From contig AP031352.1 of NCBI GenBank assembly GCA_037833965.1, positions 7,792,501-7,856,500 of the forward strand: a stretch of 64,000 nt of DNA. Direction: 5' to 3'. The DNA comes from Marchantia polymorpha subsp. ruderalis (lineage: Eukaryota; Streptophyta; Marchantiopsida; Marchantiales; Marchantiaceae). The notes beneath the pieces were generated by a model that was not told where the DNA came from, did not search any database, and saw only the letters and a program-made list of their open reading frames with translations. Of this stretch, positions 23,607 through 35,600 are shown one piece after another. Both the position numbers and the translations under genes were made by a program. Numbering within the stretch: position 1 is the first letter of the stretch; each line of letters opens with the position of its first letter.

Positions 23607-23619
23607 CTGAAGTTTCTGG

Positions 23620-26600
23620 CAATGGTTTTTTTCTTTGAGAGATTATACTCTACGTTAATTCACTTACTTTTAACTTCGTTCCTTAGACCCCATATATGTG
23701 CATGTGACTCACGAGAAAACCATACGACCTTCAGATCAGTCAATGATCGAGTCTTACAGACACATGTCGATACTTACAGACACCCAAAAATATATGATTC
23801 CTTGGTGTTTTTAACTCGTCGTTTTCCTGTCCCTGACATGTCACCACACGACAGCAGGACAATGAAAACAAAAAAAGTAACCAATGAATAAATTTCGAAA
23901 TGAGAAGATTCGTTGAGTTTTTCTTTTACTGGAAATCAAAGAGCAGAATAAAGTCCCCCGATGTTGGCCATGTGTTTTGGAAGGAAATCGGCAACGTCCT
24001 TTTCGGGCCAAAGGGCCTGGCATGTTCTGTCATCCGCTGATCCCTGGCATTGACCCTCACGTCTATAGCTCGCTTTTCTTAATAAGAAAGGACCATGGGT
24101 CAGCAGCATACGAAGCATAGATGGTTTGTCCAGCACAACTGGCCAGAATCAAATCTTAACTTCAGTCACGGGCATGAGTTCGTATCCCAGTTGCAGAGGT
24201 CGATGATTACGGCCTATGAAACCAAAACTACCAGGCTTAGTTTACTTGAATGTGACAATCGTCCACTAAGTTCTTCCGCGTGTCGCTCGTATGACATATC
24301 ACTCGGCATGCGCCTATCCCGGTGCCGAAACTATCGCCCATCCGGACAAGCTGTTCAGCTGACTCCCGGCAATAATGCATCAATCATACAATCAGTAGTC
24401 TACTTCGTACTGTTACCAACTACATTCGCGAGAAGATCGTCGTCCAAAATCCTTATTTAGACGAGACCCTGAACCTCCAAGTCAGAAAGAGGGTTCTTGC
24501 CTGTCACATTGGCCCCGGGTTGCCGTAGCCGTAGGCTCTCAATTTCTGTCAGAATGCCCTGGAAATGAATATCTGGCGATCCGAAGGAGGGTTGAAGATT
24601 GGTACTTTTCATGCTTGAGTCTTGACCACTGTCTCGTCTCGTGTCATCAAATCATAATTAAGTACGCGCAATTCATCACAAACAATGAACCATAGCGAAG
24701 CAAATTCCATATTTTCTTAAGAAAAGCTTCCAGAAATGGAAAGCGTAGAATTCGAGGAGGCAGGTAAATGCCCAAAGTTGAAGTCTCTACAAAGTGGACT
24801 ACAGCGGCAAGAGAACCGCAGGAAAGAACACTATCATCAGTTCAGTATATTAAGTTGGTCCGTTAAATGCTAGAAATATCTGGCCTTGCGTTCTTATTAA
24901 CTCACAGAAATTTTAGAAACAAGGAAGTACTGACGCTTGTGCAGCACAATACGATTGATTGGTCGCTATCTTTTTTAAGGTAAAATCAGGAATTAGTGAG
25001 GCGATAGTAAACAGAAGCATATCATTTTCCGAAAATTTTGAAGAGAAGGAAGTCGCGCAATACTATATACATGTACGCTTGCATGTTTATGTCGTCTTGC
25101 ACCATGAATGTTGGGAAAACTTTGAGAAAATTAGACGTGACTTGGACTTTCACTACTCTATAATCATTCTCGCTTGTGAGTATGGTGTTAGAAGTTGGCT
25201 GAGATCTTGGTTTGACTTTGTATAATCATAGTTAGTTATTTCAGTTAAATTTTCACCATAGAAAAGAGCTGATCTTAGCTCTTAGTGACACAGATTTCAG
25301 AGTTTTTAATAATATTAATTATGTTCTTGTGAAAGTGGCCTCACCTAAGTGAACCTATATTTCTTTATCTCTTGTGTGTGATATTTACTTCATGTATGTG
25401 TCGTGGATGTTTGCTTTGTAACATCAAGCTCTTGCATTTGATTTCAGTGCGAAGCTAATAGAAATAGATTACCAATGTGGCTCAACCACACTTTCTGCAA
25501 ACCCTCAACATTACAAAGTTCTGCGTTTGACAAGGTTGGAAATCAATTTGTGTACAGATTTTCAACTACCAGACGTTTTTAACTGTAATGGATCTTGTTA
25601 GATTTTTTAAGATTGATCGAGATTGATCTAGTGGGAATTGAGTAAAAGTATGTCTTGTTTCTTCGTGAAGAAACATGCTTGAAAATAGGATAACAATGCT
25701 TGTTGTTGCTAGACTAAGCTAGTCTACGGACTTTGGAAAACAAATAAGAGCTTTTGGCTTCATGGAAAGTTTGTGAAATTCTAGAAGTATATTACAGGTT
25801 TTGTTTTGATCAACGTAAATTTATGAACTTCAACAAAGCGTAACTAACATCTATATGGCTATCTTTAAGCTTCGTTAGATTACCGGTTGGTCATGAGGAG
25901 CTCTGATGAGGTTGATTTTAGATTGTGCACAAAGTCATCTCCAACCTACCTTCGTTAGTTTCTTCCGCTTCTCAAGCATAAATCGATATGAATGAGTATT
26001 CATCAACGAGACCTGAAGACTCTCTATGAGAACCCAACATTGGGTCCCCATACCCATGCCCATGATTTTTGGGTGGGTTTTGGGTGACATTGTTTTTCCA
26101 TGGTTAATGCTATAGGCAGGGTTTGTAAGATCCAACCAAGACTTGTGTAAACGAGTAATACATATTATACGATTTGTGAATACATGGGTTTAATTTGGTT
26201 AACATGGTGGGGCGTGGGTAATGCTATGGATGGGCATAGGTAGCAGCTCATAGTTATTGTCTCGGTACAGATTTGAAGTAAAATGTTGGCCTATACTCTC
26301 TATATGAATGTGAATTCATCAACAAGAAAGTATGTGTTCATGATTAATTTGGCAATTGAAATTATTCAGCTCAATTAAAAGATGATGCTTTCTCCTCTAA
26401 CAAAAATTATATGGCTTCAATCTTGAAAAAAAAATGAACAACATTATTATAGTACGTGGCTTTATTTTGTAATAAACTTGAATGAAATGCAACAACAAAA
26501 ATATTGATTGACATAAAGAGTTGGAAATTTATAAATCTCAAAAATATTTAAAATGAGTGGATTACATATGGTTTTTAAAACTGTAAAACAATTTCATTGA

Positions 26601-27343
26601 CAGAGTTTGGAAGATCTATAAGGTCATGTTAATGAACATGAGATTCATAAATGAAAAAAAGAAAATAAGAATGTCTATTTTAACAACAGATAAATATCAA
26701 CATGGAGCATAATGATATAAATCCGATCCCACGAGTACATAAACAATACCACTGATTAAAATACTGTCACGTTTACCATTCTATTGACAAGTTTTACTTA
26801 TCATGCACATGTCACTTCCAAAAGCATCTACAAGTGTTAACCCAAAGGTCATACAAATGCAGGGTGTAATCACATCAAAATCTTAAAATACATCAAGTAA
26901 ACATCACAGAAACTGCAAGCAAATTTGCACTTGATATTCAAAGTGAACTTTCTAAGGTTACGCGCTAAGCCTGCTGCACCGAACAACCAATCTACAGGTT
27001 TGATAAAATCTTGAGCTACACTATGCACCACTCAGAACACCCGAGTTGGCTACACTACTTCAATTGGAGTATCTTAGATAAACCGAAGCAACTCTCGCAT
27101 TGTTACAAAACGCACAACTCACAAACTTGCGGAGGAATGCATACTTAGGACTGAAAACTGTATCATTAAAAAGCCTCTCCCCTCTTCCAAGCATAGCCTT
27201 GAACGACGTTATTCACAACAAACACCCTGAAGCATCTTTCGCTAGCTACGAGCTCCCATCGGATGCAACGTCCACGGACGCAGCAGTTGCCACACCCGCC
27301 CACCTCCTAACTACTCCTATCCTACTCCAAACCGTTGTGAGCT
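23620..27343. other. Intergenic DNA without a recognised gene
   Basis: A 121-codon frame (24095-24460, +) and smaller ones show no known motif. AT content rises from 25 kb onward. Two loosely similar blocks around 26085-26125 and 26205-26245 (gg.taatgctat.g.tgggc-like) may be transposon pieces. Nothing firm can be assigned. Confidence 0.5.
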
Positions 27344-29300
27344 CTAAGTTCTCTTTAGTCTATCCAAACCAGACATGAAAGAACTAACTATACTACCCAA
27401 CTGTTGATGCCCTACCACCTCGCTAGTTTCCAGTCCTCTCAATCTACGCTCCAACGATTCTAACTTCAACCACTTCGTGATCTGGATCTCGTAATTCACA
27501 TAACCGCAAGAACAACATTCTACTCTAGCTCGCAAACTAACATCTGTCTCCTGTTCCAAACGTCAGTTGCTCGTCCGTGTCTCCACCAATTTCGCCTGAG
27601 TAGCGGCCAACTGCTCCTCAACTGTGGGCAGTTGAGGTTGCAACCTTCTGCAATCTGCATCCAACTCTCTTCCGCGCTCCAACTCCAAAGATCTGGCAGT
27701 CTCGTAGGTAGTTAATCGAGTCTTCCAGAGAGCTACTTTTGCAACCACCAACCATGCATGTGCCACCAGACGCTCTATCAACTCCTCCGCGCGCTGAATT
27801 CTCTCTGAAACATTCTCCGAGATTCCTCCAAACCGTCCCAAAGTTACTCCTTCGTCTTCTGAACTGCGCAGACTTCAACCCGAAGGTCCTTGCATTCATG
27901 TTCCTTCTGCGTACAAAGGTTACTCTCGGCAACTAACTCTCGCCAAAGAACTTTGCACTCCAACTCGTTCGCCTGAAGTTGCTTCTGGCTGGCCCGAAGG
28001 CCGAAGGCATTGACTGAAAGTCTCTGTCTCAATCTTGTGTTCTTCCTCTTCGTCTTCTGCCAAAGTCCTCTTCTTAGGCACATTTGAACGTCGCCCCTCC
28101 AAAGGTCATTTGTATTTTGTTCCTGCATCTTGCACTCCCATTGCAGTCCAATAATTCAAAGATAGCTGAGACTGCGACGTTGCATTGCTACACTTTGCAC
28201 TGTCTAGTACTTCCTTCCATTTGCGTCGTGCCTTCATCTTACAGCAAGCATGCGCATCTGCCATCCTCAATCGTGCAGGTGCAGGTTTTCTAGTCCTGAA
28301 CCCGCTACGTCAAACAACATTTTCCGAAGCCGAAGGCGTCTGCATTCTCCTTCGCCTCTTCACAGATGATTTGTCAAACATCGTCGTCTGACATGTCAAC
28401 TTCGGCCAAAGGTTGTGCAGGTTCAACATTATCATCTTCGTTCACAACTTCGTTCTCCCCAGAGCTCCTTCATCCTCTTATCCGATAATTTCACTTTCGA
28501 TCGAGAATTTCCTATTTTACTCCTCTGCCAGCAATCCCATTGCTCAATAAAAATTGATAAAGAACGGGGACAGATAAATATGTTGTTCCCCAAACTTGTC
28601 ATTGATATTCCTATCGATGACGATTCACAAGATCTAAGCTCAATGAATTGACTTTTCCATCACCGCGCGCTCCACAAATCCTACCTGCCAAGTTGTACAC
28701 GAAGGCCTCAAAATTTACATTAATGCCATTGTCATATTACGTCGCAGCGGATCGATGTAATTCGTCGTCCGCCATCCATTCTTGATCGGTTGAGGGGACT
28801 TAAACAACAATATGAACATATTTTTTTCTCGCTGAATCACCTTCACACTCTAGTGGTCTTAGAGCAAATTGCCTTCTTTACATACACGCAGTTCCAAGAC
28901 TTGACCCCATTGCTCAATCGTCCAACTCTAAGGCTGACCGCGAAATCCAGTGACCTCTGGCGTGCAATCCTCATATCACTCCTTCACAATCGCCGCGCAA
29001 ATCCGATTCAAACCCAAGAGCAAGAAATCGAGCTTGGCGACTGTCAGCTCATCGCAAAATGCTCTCAATCCAAATTTTGGCACTCTCAATGACTTCAATC
29101 AAAGTCTTGTATGCCGAAGCATCGTTGCGCTCTCAATTGTTTCCTCACGATCCTTGCATAACTCTCAATTTGATAGTAAACTCTCCCGAAATGTATGTGT
29201 TGAACTCTTGTTTCTGCTGTTGTCTCTCAACGCTTTAACCGCCTAGTGAACTCGCGCAAACCGTCTGTGCAAAGGCCGAAGTTCCTTCTCATTGGCGCCA
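27344..29300 (-). pseudogene. Decayed gag-like gene with N-terminal gag-like region and C-terminal coiled coil
   Basis: Read on the - strand across several frameshifts and stops, a continuous protein can be followed. First comes a region with DNGINVNFEAFVYNL-like and GEQHIYLSPFFINFY-like segments (about 28760-28560). An acidic stretch follows (NEDDNVEPAQPLAEVDMSDD, about 28450-28390), then a basic stretch (RKPAPARLRMADAHA, about 28310-28250) and an acidic/basic hinge (KKRTLAEDEEEE). Next is a long Leu/Glu/Arg-rich coiled coil (27841-27563: ERIQRAEELIERL to LAATQAKLVETR). It ends in a tail, WLKLESLERRLRGLE (near 27470-27430). I think it is a retroelement gag or a host-derived relative. No zinc knuckle, protease or polymerase is attached. 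Confidence 0.55.
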
Positions 29301-30629
29301 CCTTTAACTAAGCCGAAGTACCTTCTTATTCAAAGCCGAAGGTCTCAAAGCCAAAGTCTGAAGGTCCTTCTTCGTCTTCTCCATTTCCATACCGGCCACT
29401 TCGACGATCTCTTATTTGTTTCAAGAGTTCTTTGGCTCGTTAGAACAAGCATGCCAAGCTCCATCTATCGAGATTCTTATAATTCAAGTCGCCACTAACT
29501 GACAACGTTCTGAGGTATCTACTCTAGCAGATCATGACCTATCTAATCTTAACTTCATTAACTGTAAATAAAAACGCTAATTTCAGGCTAGTGGTATCTA
29601 ACATGGACTCCAAATAGATCTAACTAGTCATCTGCTTCAGAATCCTTTATTTAATCTACTTATAATTAATTTCATCATAAAATATAACGTTTTATTCATC
29701 TACTACTTAAACTTCTTCCTTTAAAAATGAAAAAAAAACTACGTACCACATCTATATAGCAAAAACTAGGCATGTTACTATTTATTGTGATTTGTTGTGT
29801 GTGATTGGAATTTTTTTTATATTATTTTAGATCAAATGGCTTTTTATGTATATTTTTTATAATTAGAAAAACAAAATTTCATGAAACAACTATGGATTTA
29901 TGAAAAAAAATCAAAAATATTTTATTGTATGATTTATAAAAAAGTTTAATGCATTTTATTATATGCTTAAATAATAAATTATGTTTTCATGATTTCACAC
30001 AAATGCAAGTTTCAAGTGTAAAATATTCATCCTTGTATATATTTCAAAAAACTCAATAATCAAGTTTTGGCTTCAATTTTTTTCCAATGATATGCGTATT
30101 ACAAATATCAAAATAATGAGCTCAAGGCTTTTTCGAGTTTGTGTTTGAAATGAAAGAATTGATGCACTAAGAAGAATTCTGGAAATTAAATCTAAATAAA
30201 TTTGCAAGATGAAAACTTGTGATACATTCAAACAAGTATATAAAAAGATACCTAGCAATATCAAATATAAAAAATTGAAAGGTTGTGATAATTTTGGACC
30301 TTACTTTAAAGATTCATCTGCTCTTTATCCAACAAATGACATGAGTATAGATTTGATTTCCAAATGTCTTACAATAAGGTTGTTAATATATTTTATATTT
30401 TTTATAATTTGCATTAATATGATAAAGAATCTTACTATGTACAAGACTAGCACACACATATCAAATTCATATTGGATACGTTTGAAATTTATAAATAGTA
30501 TCATCAAGGGTACTTGGATTTTAATCTTGTGTTTGATGCAAGATTATACAATGTCAAATAAATAATCAATTATATAGATGTTAATTGAAAATCAACTTTA
30601 AATAAAAAATTTACAATTTATATTCGGAA

Positions 30630-30750
30630 ACGCATAGCTAAATTAAGGATCAAAATTGCAGAAATGCATAGCTCAATTAATTGAGGCATTGAATATGTAG
30701 CGGCATCAAAAATAGCAAACGAATCAAATTACTTGGATGAATATTTTAAT
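30630..30750 (+). pseudogene. Copia RNase H scrap
   Basis: Near 30645-30680 the frame reads GSKLQKCIAQL. After a one- or two-base loss comes a segment matching the copia RNase H motif T.AEYVAA, seen as YVAASKIANESNYLD (about 30695-30745). The same motif block occurs in the larger element at about 56985-57110. Only this short piece is recognisable. Confidence 0.65.
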
Positions 30751-31771
30751 TCAAAATATTTAATTCAAAATATCTAAAATATGAACTTTACAGTTCAAAG
30801 TGATGATTAAGATGTAATGAACAATTGAATAAAACACGTCAGCATCATGCATAATCTTTTGAACATTATGTGATTTATAAATGATTGAATCAGTGAATAG
30901 TGCAATTAAATTTGATTTTGCTAATTTTTTCATCAATGTGATTTTTTTTAAGATAATAAAACATTATGCCACATAACATATTTTGCAAATAGTTCAAAGC
31001 ATAGTATAGCTCTGTAGATATGATTTTATTCCATATGTTTTGTATGAAACTTAATTTTCTTAATTTTTTATAAACAAAGAGATCTTGGTTACATAAAAAA
31101 AATTTATAAACATTTCATATAATAATTATATAAGTTATAAAACTTATACTGTTCAATAAAGAAGTCAAAAAAAGATTATTAGAAGCTAATTTAGATGTTG
31201 ATTAAGTTTGATTAGCTGTATCTTGATTAGTAAGCTTAATTAAACTTTCAATAAATAACATATTTTATTGTAGTTTTTAGTGTTAAATGAATTTTAAAAA
31301 ATTTCTAATTTCTAATTCAAAATTTATTCAAAATTTTTATAACGGCTAGTTTATAAGTATTTTTATCCTTGCAGATATAATCAAATTGATGATAACGTGA
31401 ATTTCTTGTTGGTTGAGTTTGTTTTTCTTGTTTTGTATTGTCAAAAATGTGCATGAATAAATTGTAACATTATGATTTATCATTCATATACAAACTTTAA
31501 ATTAAATACACATATGAACACAAGTTCATCAAGTTGCTAGAAGACAATGACATGACAATCAACTAAGCTGCAAATAAGTGATTATCATGTATTTTTTCTT
31601 CATAGTTAACTTGAATCTATGAATAAGAAAATTATTTTTTTAAAAAAACACATACACAAGTAATGCTTTGAATTGAATAATAGATTTTTTTATAGAATGA
31701 ACAAAATAATATTTTTTTACTAAATATGGCCATATTCCACTATCCAGGAGGATTTTAATCTTGTTTTTCAA

Positions 31772-31814
31772 ATGTTGGACGAGAGTATTTTCAAAAAATA
31801 CTCTCGTCCAACAT
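31772..31814. repeat. Perfect 20-bp-arm palindrome with 3-base loop
   Basis: atgttggacgagagtatttt (31772-31791), then caa, then the exact inverse complement (31795-31814). It is non-coding and embedded in AT-rich DNA. The arms include GC-containing sequence, so chance A/T pairing does not explain it. Confidence 0.9.
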
Positions 31815-32139
31815 AGTTAACATTTTATCTCAACTAAATATTGGATGTACTTCAAGCCTAACGACTTCACAATCAGTTTTGTAGTAGTAGTGTAAAACTA
31901 GACAATTTCTAATGTATTATGTCATTTTAGATAAGATATCTTCTTATTTTCATAAGGTTTAGTCTTTCATGTGCGCATTTCACTTCATCTTCATTCAATG
32001 AAAGATATCATCATTTTTTGCATGAATATTAATTAATTTGTGTATTTTTCATATCTATTTCAATGTATAATAAACACAATTTTATACTTATGATTGTTGT
32101 AAAAATTAGTGAAAAGTTGATCATTGTTAGTTAAATAAT

Positions 32140-32290
32140 GGGAGTGACTAATTATTCCTTAGTTTAGGCTAATTATCTCTCATCCTAGGCTAATGCTCCC
32201 ATGAGATGCACTACTTTTCGCCTTGTTCAGGTCCCCACGAAGACTATAACCCCGTCTGTTCTGTCCTTGCATGGTATCGAAAGCATTTTT
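32140..32290 (+). repeat. Possible copia LTR end with primer-site-like sequence
   Basis: tggtatcgaaagc (from about 32274) resembles the copia initiator tRNA-Met primer site TGGTATCAGAGC with two differences. It follows ...cttgca, a plausible LTR end. The preceding 130 bp are less AT-rich than their surroundings. No matching second LTR or gag start was found. Confidence 0.35.
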
Positions 32291-34343
32291 ATAATCCTTT
32301 GACCAATCACAAAACTCTCTTCTGTATAATATAATAGGGTGAGGGATAATGAGCCTAAACTGTAGTAAAACTAGCCGCTTCTTAAATAATGATTATATGT
32401 GATTTTCTTATCATAATTTGAAAGTATTTTAATGATTTTTTAAAATCATTTAATGTATTGCATCTTTAAAATAAACACATTAATCAATCAATACAACAAT
32501 ACTTGTCATACATTCAAGCTTTTGTTTGATCAAAATAAGATAATATCTAATTTAATGTTTCAACGTGATTTTTGTTATCTTTGAATCTATGCACAAGACA
32601 TTTTATGTACTCAAGATGCATTGACACGGACAATAAAAAAATCCCATCTTTGACTTTTTTTCTAAATCTGGTGACAGAAATGTATTTATTTTTCATCAAA
32701 AAATTATGTTTTGTAAAACTCAATATCTATCATTTTGTAAATATTTTTAAGTTTATATTGTACAATACTTGATTAATGATTTTCTAAAAATATTATCAAT
32801 TTAAGACTGTTGATAATTTTTACCTTTTCTCTATGAAGAAGTATTCTATGTAATTTATGCCATGCTCTAAATTACTTTAGCCATTGCCAAGATGCTTCAT
32901 AATCTCATTTTGAAATTGAAAGATTATAGTCAATGGTATAAAACTTGAGGTAAAACATATCTTCAAAATTTCAAAATATTCTGATTAAATCTCAAAATGC
33001 CATTTGTTTCTAATTTTGTTCACGAGTCTAATTGTTTCAAGATTGCTTATCGGTTTTTTAAAATATTGTGGATGATGTCTTCAATAACGTTGTATTTATA
33101 CGCTAGATTTTTTATACTCATAAATAGTCGTTATGCTTGGTTTCAAATTATTTTGCAACATTCAAAGATTTCATAAAACTTGATGTCTAATTTTTTTGAT
33201 GTTGCAGTCAATTTAAAACTTATTTGGATAAATAAAAGCAATGTTCACATGTATTGAAAAAATACGCATAAACTCTACATGTTCAAAATGCGTATTTGAA
33301 TGAAAGTCAATTATAATATAAACAGTGAAATAGGATTTTTCAAACAAGTTTGGAGAAATATTTGCTATGAAAACTTGTTCAGTCAAAAAAATAAACCATT
33401 TTGCAAGTTTGTTGACTATTTAAAATACATAGTTTGAAATAGATTCAGCCCTTTGATAACTTTTTTTAAATTAACCATAATTTAAATTTAAATTTTTAAT
33501 TAAATGATTCACTCTAATCTTGTGGCATTACTTGATAATGAAATAAAATATCATCATCTATGGTGAGTTCATTAGTGATATGCCAGAAAATAATCTTAAA
33601 ACGAAATGACATTACGTTTCTTTTTTAATCCTTTATTTCATTCATACAACATTGAGTATAAACTGTAAAATAAAATAAAAGCAAACAAACATTGGCTTGA
33701 AAAGATCATAACCACAATGTAAATCAAGGATGAATCTTCAAGAGTAGAAAAATGTGGTAAAGTCAACGATTTCTTTTAAAACTTGTTGTGAAAAAGCAAG
33801 CAAAACTTTGCCATACAATCTTGCAGACAACAAATATAAATTTGAGAATGAATTTCTTGATAGCAACTATGATATATGATGATAATGATATGCATTGATT
33901 TTTGCATTAATTTTTAAAAAACGTTTATATGCAAAACATGTATTTTAAGAATTAAAAATTTTTAAATTTTTTGACCATGTATATTGTACCTTATTAATAT
34001 TGAAATAAATCCAATCTAGTATTTGAATATTTCAGACAGGTTTCTGTTGACTTTTTTAGTAGTCAAAATGATCATTATTTGAACATAATTTTGATCAAAT
34101 AATTTAGATATAATTGTACATCGTTTTGAAAAAAGATGTAAAATTTAAAAAAAATGCAATTATTAGTAAATATATCGATTAAAATAACTTTGATAATTTG
34201 AACATTAAAATATTACACAGATTTCAAGATATTTTTTTTCCAAAAAACGATATAAATGGACTAAATTCTTAAATTTGTTTGAGAGATTTAGCAATGTTGT
34301 TTAAACTTTTTTATTGAAACGTCAATTTTACTACTCAATTTTC

Positions 34344-34345
<2 letters not shown>

Positions 34346-34374
<29 letters not shown>
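34346..34374. repeat. (AAAT)n simple repeat
   Basis: About seven units of aaat in a row within AT-rich non-coding DNA. Confidence 0.9.
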
Positions 34375-35219
34375 TAACATGGTTAAGTTATTTATATTTA
34401 AAATTAATAACTTTTTTTCACTCAGGAAGTGAAAAAAATCAACACAAATTTTGTCAATTTGATGAAAATTATATGGGAGCTTTTAACACGTGCACTACAA
34501 AAAATGCATAGATGATCAAACCAATAAGATTAAATTTGTATATGTTAAATATTTATTTCTACTAAACGTCATTTATTTCTTCACCTTTTTGAAAGCTTTT
34601 TATTGTTATAAATTGTAAATTAAAAAAAAATTATCTATCCAAAAACAATTCATTACAAATTTTGTATAGAATATTGATTCAAATTTTTATATATAATTTA
34701 AAATTCTCATTTTTTGAATATCTTATTTCTTATAAAGTCTTTTAAAAATTAAAACCGCACAATCAAAGTCAGTTCAAATTTTTTTTGTTCAAAGATAATT
34801 TAGTTTGAAAAAATCTTCATGCAAAACGTTATTGATAGTTTTTTGAAAAAAATCTGATTACATGAAATAATAATTAAAAAATTAACCATATTTTTCAAAT
34901 TAATCCATTTATATTTCATTTTATTTATTCATAAATCAAATTTTATTTCAAAAAATATTTCCGAAAATTCAAATTTTAGTTAGAAGCATGAATAATATGA
35001 TTATCATGCCCATTGTAAGGTTTCAAAAAATTGAATATCTGATTTGAGCTGTATGTGATGATTGTTTTACATTAAAGTAATGTGTTTTTGTTGTGAGAGC
35101 AAGTTTATACAAAGAAAATAATTTGAGATTAAAAAAATCTGATCAACTAGGAAAATAGTTTGACATATTTTATGATTTTTTTATTATATGATAAGCAACT
35201 ATCTAAAAAAAAGAAAATC

Positions 35220-35261
35220 TTTAATGATGCAGTATTTTTGCAAAAATACTGCATCATTAAA
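35220..35261. repeat. Perfect 42-bp palindrome without spacer
   Basis: tttaatgatgcagtattttt runs into its exact inverse complement with the centre between 35240 and 35241, and no loop. A second, smaller palindrome (catgttttat, one base, ataaaacatg) follows at 35270-35290. Such spacerless palindromes are unstable and usually arise by template switching or as cruciform or foldback element cores. Confidence 0.9.
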
Positions 35262-35600
35262 AATTTTGTCATGTTTTATCATAAAACATGATAAAAAATA
35301 TCATCTTCAAAATTATTTGTCATGAAAAGATGTTGTAGTCAAATCTAAAGAACTATTTTGGAAGATTGTTAAAATTTTAAAATGATCATTCTTATAACAT
35401 TAAAAGAAATGATTATGATGTAAGAAAATCAAGTAAGATTTTAATCATTTTGTGCTGACTATAAAACTTATGTGAATGCGATAGAAGTAAAAGTTGACAA
35501 GATCATAAAACAATCCTATATATTTTAATGTTTTAGAGTTCAAAAAATGTACATCATCCACCAGACTTATGCATCATAAATAACCTCTACCAGTTCACAT

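Larger units (their letters stand above)
22984..23609. mobile_element. Non-autonomous DNA transposon with 80-bp terminal inverted repeats (Mutator-like candidate)
   Basis: Inverted repeats at 22986-23065 and 23527-23606 match at about 74 of 80 positions, and the outer 50 bases are identical. Flanking it are aagtttatgg (22974-22983) and aagtttctgg (23610-23619), a likely 10-bp target duplication with one difference. Long inverted repeats plus a 9-10-bp duplication fit the Mutator (MULE) superfamily. The interior (about 460 bp) has no transposase. It sits at the end of a copia remnant, so it inserted into or beside that older element. Confidence 0.8.
29500..35600. other. Very AT-rich gene-free block with decayed repeats
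   Basis: Runs of A/T dominate and CG dinucleotides are scarce by eye. No host gene is visible. It contains a copia RNase H scrap, an LTR/primer-site-like segment, palindromes and a simple repeat, all listed separately. Probably heterochromatin made of mutated retroelements (inference). Confidence 0.7.

Noticed and set aside
23092..23622. 176-codon open frame on -
   Set aside because: It is made largely of the inverted-repeat element's own end (repeating CLMGPLR) and does not start with ATG. It is not a transposase.
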